This document shows positions 52,069 through 60,900 of a stretch of 64,000 nt of DNA, piece after piece. Position 1 is the stretch's first letter. Each line of letters opens with the position of its first letter. Below the pieces are notes generated by a model that was not told the DNA's origin, did not search any database, and worked only from the letters and a program-made list of their open reading frames with translations. The position numbers and the translations under genes are program-made. This DNA comes from Flavobacterium endophyticum (lineage in GTDB: Bacteria > Bacteroidota > Bacteroidia > Flavobacteriales > Flavobacteriaceae), in assembly GCF_003634455.1 (NCBI RefSeq), contig NZ_RBLC01000005.1, positions 124,001 to 188,000 of the forward strand. Direction: 5' to 3'.

Positions 52069-54000
52069 TTACATGGCTGTAATAATGAACTCACTTCTGC
52101 GGTTTAGCTGGTGTTCTTGTTCAGAACATTCCACGCCGTCGGCGCATTTGTTAACCAATTGCGTTTCGCCATAGCCTTTTCCAGTTACTCTTTCTTTGGC
52201 AATTCCGTCTTGAATCATCCAAGCGATAGTAGATTTTGCTCTTCTATCAGAAAGTTTTTCGTTGTATTTGTGCGTCTGGCGGCTGTCGGTATGTGAACGG
52301 ACATCTACTTTCATGTTTGGATATTGCTTCATGACATCAACGATTTTAGCCAAATCGATGGCTGCGTCTGGACGGATGTCTGATTTATCCAAGTCGAAAT
52401 AGATAATCTTGATTCCGAACGTCTTTGCCAAATCGGTTCCAACCGTAATTTGTTTTACCGGCTTGTCCAATTCGATAGAAAGATCGGTTTCTCCAGATTC
52501 TTTCGGGATGATCGCTTTCAATTCCGTTGGCGTATAATCTTTGCTTTCTGCTTTTACGTAATACGCATTGCCGCATTCTACATCAAAACTATACTTTCCT
52601 TCGTGGTCAGCATAAATCGTCTTGATGACCTTGAAAGAAGCATCAGACAATGTCACACGAGCATTGGCAATCGGAAGTCCAGATTCTCTATCCGTAATTT
52701 TTCCTGATAATAACTGCTCGCATTTCAGCTGTCTTGTTTCTTGGAATTTATAGATATCATCATAGCCTTTTCCGCCATCTCTGTTGGAAGAGAAAAATCC
52801 AAAGCGGGTCTTGGTATCAATGATAAAGGCAAAGTCGTCTTTCGGTCCGTTAACCGGAGCGCCTACGTTTTTGATTTCGCCATAACTTCCGTCTTTGTTG
52901 ATTTGAGTAACAAAAACATCCAATCCGCCTAATCCCAATTGTCCGTCCGAAGCAAAATACAATTCGCCTTCTTCTGTAATGTATGGAAAGGTTTCACGGC
53001 CTTCTGTATTGATCTTGTTTCCTAAGTTTTCTGGCGTGCCAAAAGTTCCATCGGCATTAATCGCTACCTTAAACAAATCCGACTGGCCTAATGTTCCAGG
53101 CATATCCGAAGCAAAATACAACGTCTTTTCATCAATGCTTAAAGCCGGATGCGCTGTGCTGTAATTGTCGCTTGTAAACGGAAGCTCGGTAATGTTTATC
53201 CATTTTCCGTTTTCAAGAACGCCTTTGTAGATTTTCAAAAGCGTTGCCTTATCGCTGTTCTTGCCTCTTTTACCTTTGTTGTAATTGTTTCTGGTAAAAT
53301 AAACGGTCTTTCCATCTTTTGTAAAAACCGGCGTCGCTTCGTTGAATTTCGAATTTAGGGACGTATTGAATTTTTCAGGTTCCAGCATATTTCCATCCGA
53401 ACTAATCTCAGCGGCATACAGCTTCGTAAATGATTGGTTGGTCCATTGGTGTTTTCTGTTGAAGATGCCTCCCGTGTCTCTTGCCGAAGCAAAAACCAAT
53501 TTGTTGTCGTAAAAAGCAGTTCCGTAATCGGAATATTCTGAATTGATTCCGATGTTTTCTACCTTATATCGTCCAGAATTCGCCTTGATATCTTCGAGAT
53601 AATCCTTATGCTTCGTATACAATTGCGCTCTTAAATCGTCAGCGTTCTTTTGGTTGAACTGCGACAGCATCTCATTGGCTTTTGCATAATCGCCAACCGA
53701 TTTCAAAGTCTGCGAATAACGGTAATAGTATTCTGCATCAACAGGCTGGTTCATCGCAAAAAGCTCGGCATACCATTTATTGGCCTTGTCTAATTCGGCA
53801 TTGAAATAGTACGCATTTCCAAGCTTCTGGAACAAATCAACCGACTTGTATCCTTTTTCAGCAACTCGCTCATAGGTCTTGATCGCATCTACATAGGCAA
53901 ATTCTTCGTATTTTTTATCTGCAGATGCAAGTTTGGCTTCTTGTGCCTGGGCCGTCATTAAAGCAAAAACCGCCAAGGCTGTATATAAATGTTTTTTCAT
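52069..54000 (-). CDS. OmpA-family protein with TPR and PD40 repeats (adhesin/SprF partner)
   Basis: A 643-residue envelope protein with a signal peptide (residues 1-19, ALAVFALMTAQAQ). TPR-like helices (about 20-130), PD40/WD40-like beta-propeller blades (about 170-420, repeated LYFASD and VYFTRN motifs) and a carboxypeptidase-regulatory-like domain (about 430-510) are followed by an OmpA C-terminal peptidoglycan-binding domain (about 530-643, YFDLDKSDIRPDAAIDLAKIVD and VDVRSHTDSRQTHKYNEKLSDRRA). This architecture often accompanies PorP/SprF genes in gliding Flavobacteria and probably links the surface adhesin apparatus to the cell wall. It is 11 bases downstream of sprF, and the adhesin lies upstream in the same operon. 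Confidence 0.88.
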   Translation of the reverse strand: MKKHLYTALAVFALMTAQAQEAKLASADKKYEEFAYVDAIKTYERVAEKGYKSVDLFQKLGNAYYFNAELDKANKWYAELFAMNQPVDAEYYYRYSQTLKSVGDYAKANEMLSQFNQKNADDLRAQLYTKHKDYLEDIKANSGRYKVENIGINSEYSDYGTAFYDNKLVFASARDTGGIFNRKHQWTNQSFTKLYAAEISSDGNMLEPEKFNTSLNSKFNEATPVFTKDGKTVYFTRNNYNKGKRGKNSDKATLLKIYKGVLENGKWINITELPFTSDNYSTAHPALSIDEKTLYFASDMPGTLGQSDLFKVAINADGTFGTPENLGNKINTEGRETFPYITEEGELYFASDGQLGLGGLDVFVTQINKDGSYGEIKNVGAPVNGPKDDFAFIIDTKTRFGFFSSNRDGGKGYDDIYKFQETRQLKCEQLLSGKITDRESGLPIANARVTLSDASFKVIKTIYADHEGKYSFDVECGNAYYVKAESKDYTPTELKAIIPKESGETDLSIELDKPVKQITVGTDLAKTFGIKIIYFDLDKSDIRPDAAIDLAKIVDVMKQYPNMKVDVRSHTDSRQTHKYNEKLSDRRAKSTIAWMIQDGIAKERVTGKGYGETQLVNKCADGVECSEQEHQLNRRSEFIITAM

Positions 54001-54011
54001 AATTACTGCTT

Positions 54012-54923
54012 TTAGAAGAATCTTGGAGATGTTACTTTATTGAATTTGTTGAACAGCTCGAAACGTAGGAATACCTCATGCGAGCCTGAATTGTAGTTGG
54101 AAAGCTTAGTCGTTTCCAAATCATATCCATAGCCGATAAAAAGTCCGTCGGTTACTTGAAAACCAGCCATCGCACTTACGGCGGCATCCCATCTCCAAGC
54201 CACGCCAAGCGTCAGCTTGTCGTTGAAAAGGAAATTTCCTGAAAGATCGGTCTGAAGCGGTGCTCCGTTTACGGCTTTCACCAAAAAGGCAGGCTTGAAT
54301 TTGATGCTTGCGCTCAAGTCAAAAACATAACCTCCAATCAAGTAGAAGTTCATTCTTTCTTGGTTTACGGAAACAGAATTATCATCGTATCGGTGCGTTT
54401 CGAAAAAGTTCGGCACCGAAAGTCCCAAATACATCTTATCGGAATGAAGATACGCTCCTGCCCCTATGTTTGGCGTGAAGTTATTATTCAGGTCCTGAAA
54501 GCGAGGATCTCCTTGGTCGGCAGGATTCAATTTATTGATATCCAGATTAAAAAGATTCGCAGTAGCCTTGATTCCGAAAGACAGCTTGAATGTTTCCGAT
54601 GTCTTTACCGTATAGGAGATGTCTGCAGAAATTGCATTCTCATCTGTCGGTCCTATCCTGTCGTTGACAAAAGAAAGTCCCATTCCTATATTGGTACCGT
54701 TAATCGGCGAGTTGATCGAAACAGCGTTGGTCACGGGTGCTCCATCCAAACCAACCCATTGCGTTCTGTGAAGTCCAAAGATGCTGAAAACGCCTCTTGA
54801 ACCTGCATAGGCCGGGTTAATATTGATGGTATTGTACATGTATTGCGTGTATTGCGCATCCTGCTGAGCAAAGGTGGTTGCGGTTGCAAGAATCCAGACG
54901 AAAAGTATGATTATTTTTTTCAT
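54012..54923 (-). CDS. PorP/SprF-family T9SS membrane protein
   Basis: A 303-residue outer-membrane protein with a signal peptide (residues 1-19, LFVWILATATTFAQQ). The mature start DAQYTQYMYNTININPAYAGSRG is the hallmark of the PorP/SprF family, and a beta-barrel of alternating hydrophobic strands follows, ending FLRFELFNKFNKV. Family members are dedicated partners that let T9SS type B cargo, such as SprB, reach the surface. It lies 51 bases downstream of the 2946-residue type B adhesin and 11 bases upstream of the OmpA-family gene, so the three form one unit. Confidence 0.9.
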   Translation of the reverse strand: MKKIIILFVWILATATTFAQQDAQYTQYMYNTININPAYAGSRGVFSIFGLHRTQWVGLDGAPVTNAVSINSPINGTNIGMGLSFVNDRIGPTDENAISADISYTVKTSETFKLSFGIKATANLFNLDINKLNPADQGDPRFQDLNNNFTPNIGAGAYLHSDKMYLGLSVPNFFETHRYDDNSVSVNQERMNFYLIGGYVFDLSASIKFKPAFLVKAVNGAPLQTDLSGNFLFNDKLTLGVAWRWDAAVSAMAGFQVTDGLFIGYGYDLETTKLSNYNSGSHEVFLRFELFNKFNKVTSPRFF

Positions 54924-54974
54924 TGATTTATTTTGTTTATTCTGGGAACCATTACGGTTCCCAGAAATTTAACT

Positions 54975-57900
54975 TTATCTGCTTAAATATAAATAGCCGC
55001 TTTTCTCACTAACAGAACCGTCTGGTTTTTTATATTTCAAGAAATAGAAATACGTACCGTCTGGCAATCCTTCAGATTTGTTCACTGTAACTCTTCCTTC
55101 AGAATAGCCTCTGAAAGCCTTGTCGTTGTTGTTATAGCCGTTTGCTTCATAGACTAGAACTCCCCAGCGGTTGAAAATCTCTACTTTGTTATCTGGATAG
55201 CATTCTAAGCCACCGATGTATAAAATCTCGTTGTCTCCGTCATTGTTTGGCGAAACCGCATTAAATACATTGATCGTACAGCCGTCAATTTCGATAACCG
55301 TCGGGTTATTTCCTGTATTGTCGGTGTTATCTGAAGCATCGGTAGCTTCTTCTCCAAGAGGACTTCTACCGGTTGCAATAGCTTGGTTCGAAACACTTCC
55401 TGCATTGATATCCGCCTGCGTAATAGCATACGTTGCAGTAAATGTAGTGCTGTCGCTTTGTCCTACTGCTAAAGTAATAGGGCCTCCGCTTACCACAACT
55501 CCAGGAAGCGGATCGTTGATAGTCACATCGCTCAAGCTCACATTTCCTGTATTGGTCACTGTGAAGTTATACGTGATCGTTTCTCCAGCTTCTGCAATTC
55601 CGTTATTGTTCTCATCATTAAATATCGCAGTCTTGATCAAGGCAATACCTGGATTCTGTTCTAGAATCGTAACAGTACAATCTGGACAAGTCGGCTCATA
55701 TAATGGATCATCCGTACCTACTGGCGAAGGATCTTGCGATTCATCGTCTATCGGATTTCCGTTCGGGTCAGTTCCTTCAGCCAATGCTAAATTATACACA
55801 GCCCCTAATTCAATATCCGCCTGCGTTATCGTGTACGTTGCTGTGAAAGTAGTACTATCCGAAGCTTGTGGCGCTAAAGAAGCCAATGGTCCGCCTGAAA
55901 CTGTAACGATTGGGTCGGTTACCATAATATTGGTGATGGTAACGTTTCCTGTATTGGTTACTGTAAAGTCGTATTCGATAACATCTCCCGCATTTACGAT
56001 ACCGTCATTGTTGGCATCTTGATACGTTCCTTCTTTCCACAATTGGAAACTTGGATTCTGAGGCAAGGTCGTTACCGTTGGATCATCATTGCCTGGCAAT
56101 GTAGGATCGTTGCTGTCAGACAAATCAGTAATTGGCTGTCCGACAATCGGAGTAGCGCTAACTAATGCCTGGTTGTTTACAAATCCAGCATCTACATCGG
56201 CTTGCGTAAAGGTATAGACGGCAGTAAATGTAGTGTTGTCTGTTGCTCCTGCATTTAGCACTGCAAGAGGACCGCCGGTTACTGCCACTAATGGATCCGT
56301 TACCGTAATGTTCGTCAATTGCATGCTTCCTGTATTTACGACAGAGAAATTATAGGTGATCGTCTCTCCTACTTGCGCAAAACCATCGCCGTTGGCATCA
56401 TTGAAAGTTCCAGTCTTGGTAATTTCAATCGATGGCACTTGCACTACAATTGTTACTGTAGCTGTATCGCAATTCGTCGGATTTAAGACCTCACAGATGC
56501 TATATTGCAAAGTGTAAGTTCCTGCCGGTGTTCCTGCTGCTACAGAGATTGTTCCATCAGCATTCAATGTCAATGGCGCATCTGCAGTTATAGTAGTCAA
56601 AGTTACTTCCGAAGGAATCACTGCAACGCCGTTTAAAGTGTCATTTGAAAAGACATTTCCAGCGTTTACTTGTCCTTCGTTACCATTTACAACCGCAGCA
56701 CTTAAGTCGTCGTTTACGGCATCAATCGGAGCCGGATTAACTACTATGGTTACTGTTGCCGTTTCACAGTTCGTAGGGTTTAATATTTCGCACAACTGGT
56801 ATATGATAGTGTAAGTTCCCGCAGGTGTCTGTGGGTCTACGCTTACCGTTCCTGTTGCAGGGTCTAGCTCAACACCTGGGTTTGAAGACGGTGTCGTTAC
56901 CGTAACCACCACTTCAGACGGGATTACCGGAACGCCGTTTAAGGTATCGTTGTCCAATACGTTTACAACGTCTGGGTCGCCAGTATAGCCGTTTACCGGA
57001 TCAGGTGTGTCGTTTACTGCATCAATTGGTGCTTCTTCAACAACTATAGTTACCGTTGCAGTCTCACAATTTGTTGGGTTTAATATTTCGCACAATTGGT
57101 ACACGATAGTGTAGGTACCCGCAGGTGTCTGTGGATCTACGCTTACGGTTCCTGTCACAGGATCTAGTTCTACGCCTGGGTTCGAAGACGGTGTCGTTAC
57201 CGTAATCACTACTTCAGACGGGATTACTGGAACGCCGTTCAACGTATCGTTATCTAAGACATTCACTACATCTGGGTCACCCGTGTAACCGTTTACCGGA
57301 GTTGGGTTGTCATTTACTGCATCGATTGGTGCTGGGTTAACCACTATAGTTACCGTTGCAGTCTCGCAGTTGGTAGGGTTTAATATTTCGCACAATTGGT
57401 ATACGATAGTGTAAGTACCTGCAGGAGTCTGAGGATCTACGCTTACCGTTCCTGTTGCAGGGTCTAATTCTACGCCTGGGTTAGAAGACGGTGTCGTTAC
57501 CGTAATCACTACTTCAGACGGGATTACCGGAACGCCGTTCAACGTATCGTTGTCCAATACATTTACAACGTCTGGGTTGCCCGTATATCCGTTTACAGGA
57601 GCTGGGTTGTCATTTACCGCATCAATCGGAGCTGCTTCCACCACAACCGTTACGGTTGCCGAGTCGCAGTTCGTAGGATTCAATATCTCGCACAATTGGT
57701 AGACGATAGTGTAGGTGCCCGCAGGAGTCTGTGGGTCTACGCTTACCGTTCCTGTTGCTGGGTCCAATTCAACGCCTGGGTTCGAAGCAGGTGTCGTTAC
57801 CGTAACCACTACTTCAGAAGGGATTACCGGAACGCCATTCAACGTATCGTTGTCTAACACATTGACTACGTCTGTATCGCCCGTGTAGCCGTTTACCGGA

Positions 57901-60900
57901 GCTGGAGTATCGTTCACCGCATCGATTGGCGCTGCTCCAACCACAACTGTTACGGTTGCAGAATCACAGTTGGTAGGGTTCAATATCTCGCACAATTGGT
58001 ACACGATAGTGTAGGTTCCCGCAGGTGTCTGTGGGTCTACGCTTACCGTTCCTGTTGCCGGGTCTAATTCAACGCCTGGGTTAGAAGCTGGTGTCGTTAC
58101 CGTAACCGCTACTTCAGACGGAATAACCGGAACGCCGTTTAAGGTATCGTTGTCTAATACGTTGACTACGTCTGTATCGCCTGTGTAGCCGTTTACCGGA
58201 GCAGGAGTATCATTCACTGCATCAATCGGTGCCGCTCCTACCACAACCGTTACGGTTGCCGAGTCGCAGTTCGTAGGGTTCAATATCTCGCACAATTGGT
58301 AGACGATAGTGTAGGTTCCTGCAGGTGTCTGTGGGTCTACGCTTACCGTTCCTGTTGCTGGGTCTAATTCTACGCCTGGGTTCGAAGCTGGCGTCGTTAC
58401 CGTAACCGCTACTTCAGACGGAATTACCGGAACGCCGTTCAAGGTATCGTTGTCTAATACATTGACTACGTCTGTATCGCCAGCATATCCATTTACTGGT
58501 GTTGCTGGAGTATCATTTACCGCATCAATCGGAGCTGCTCCCACTACAACAGTTATGGTTGCTGTATCACAATTGGTCGGGTTTAGTATTTCGCAGATCG
58601 TATAATCAAAAGTATAACTTCCTGCTGCTGTGCCAGCCAGCACATCTACTGCTCCTGTAGTCGTATTGAATGTTATTCCTGCCGGAACACTTCCAGGGAC
58701 TACGCTAATAGTTACTTGGCTAGGTAGTACTACTACCCCATTCAACAAGTCATTTGTCAGTACATTTGGAATGGCATTACCTCCTGCATAACCATTTACT
58801 GGAGTTGCATTAGTATCGTTAAAAGCTTCTATTTCTGCTGCTTCCACTACAACTGTAACCGTTGCCGAATCACAATTTGTCGGGTTCAGCACCTCACATA
58901 GTTGGTAGATAATCGTATAATTTCCCGCAGGTGTCTGTGGGTCTACGCTTACCGTCCCCGTTGCTGGGTCTAATTCAACGCCTGGATTCGAAGCCGGTGT
59001 TGTTACCGTAACTACTACTTCAGATGGAATTACCGGAACGCCGTTCAACGTGTCATTAGTCAATACGTTTACTACATCTGTATCGCCCGTATAGCCGTTT
59101 ACTGGAGCCGGAGTATCGTTCACCGCATTAATCGGCGCCCCTTCTACTACAACCGTAACCGTTGCCGTATCACAGTTCGTAGGGTTCAGCACCTCGCATA
59201 ACTGATAGATGATCGTATAAGTGCCCGCAGGTGTCTGAGGGTCTACGCTTACTGTTCCCGTTGCTGGGTCCAATTCAACGCCTGGGTTTGAAGCTGGTGT
59301 TGTTACCGTAACTACTACTTCAGACGGAATTACCGGAACGCCATTCAACGTGTCATTAGTCAGTACGTTTACTACATCTGTATCGCCTGTGTAGCCGTTT
59401 ACAGGAGTAGGATTGTCATTTACTGCATTGATTGGTGCTGCAGCTACGTTTACCGTAACCGTTGCCGTATCGCAATTCGTTGGGTTTAATATCTCACAAA
59501 TAGTATAATCAAATGTGTAGGTTCCTGCCGGAGTTTCTGCATCTACCGTAACCGCGCCTGTTGCCGTATTAAAGGCAAGCCCTGCCGGAACTGCTCCCGG
59601 AAGCACTGAAATAGTCACCGCACTTGGAACAACTGCCACGCCGTTAAGCGTATCATTTGTAAGTACGTTTGGTATTGCCGTTCCTCCTGCATAACCGTTT
59701 ACTGGCGTCGCAGTCGTGTCATTATTGGCTACAATTGGCGCTGCTGCCACGTTTACAGTAACTGTTGCCGTATCACAATTTGTTGGGTTTAATACTTCAC
59801 AGATCGTATAGTCGAAAGTATAGGTTCCTGCCGGAGTTCCTGCATTGACCGTAACCGCGCCTGTTGCCGTATTGAAAGCAAGCCCTGCCGGAACTGCTCC
59901 CGGAAGTACCGAAATGTTCACCGCACTTGGAACAACCGCCACGCCGTTCAGCGTATCATTAGTAAGCACGTTTGGTATAGCTGTTCCTCCCGCAAGTCCG
60001 TTGACTGGCGTTGCCGTAGTATCGTTATTCGCTACAATAGGAGCCGCTGCCACGTTTACCGTAACCGTTGCCGTATCACAGTTCGTTGGGTTGATAACCT
60101 CACAAATCGTATAGTCGAAAGTATAAGTTCCTGCCGGAGTTCCTCCATTGACCGTAACCGCGCCTGTTGCCGTATTAAAGGCAAGTCCAGCCGGAACTGC
60201 TCCTGGAAGTACCGAAATGTTTACCGCACCTGGAACAACTGCCACGCCGTTAAGCGTATCATTTGTAAGTACGTTTGGTATAGCCGTTCCTCCTGCAAGT
60301 CCGTTGACTGGCGTTGCAGTAGTGTCATTATTGGCTACAATTGGCGCTGCTGCCACGTTTACCGTAACCGTTGCCGTATCGCAGTTGGTCGGGTTGATGG
60401 TCTCACAGATCGTATAGTCGAAAGTGTAGGTTCCTGACGGAGTTCCTGCATTGACAGTAACTGCGCCTGTTGCCGTATTAAAGGCAAGCCCAGCCGGAAC
60501 TGCTCCTGGAAGCACTGAAATGTTTACTGCGCCTGCAGCGATTGCTGCACCGTTCAGCGTGTCGTTGCCAAGCACATTCGCTATAGCGGTGCCTCCTGCA
60601 AGTCCGTTGACTGGCGTTACAGTAGTATCATTATTGGCTACAATAGGAGCTGCTGCCACATTTACCGTAACCGTTGCCGTATCGCAATTGGTCGGGTTGG
60701 TGGTCTCGCAGATCGTATAATCGAAAGTATAGGTTCCTGCAGGAGTTCCTGCATTGACCGTAACCGCGCCTGTTGCTGTATTGAAAGCAAGTCCTGCCGG
60801 AACTGCTCCCGGAAGTACTGAAATGTTTACTGCGCCTGCAGCGATTGCTGCACCGTTCAGCGTGTCATTGCCAAGCACATTTGCTATAGCGGTGCCTCCT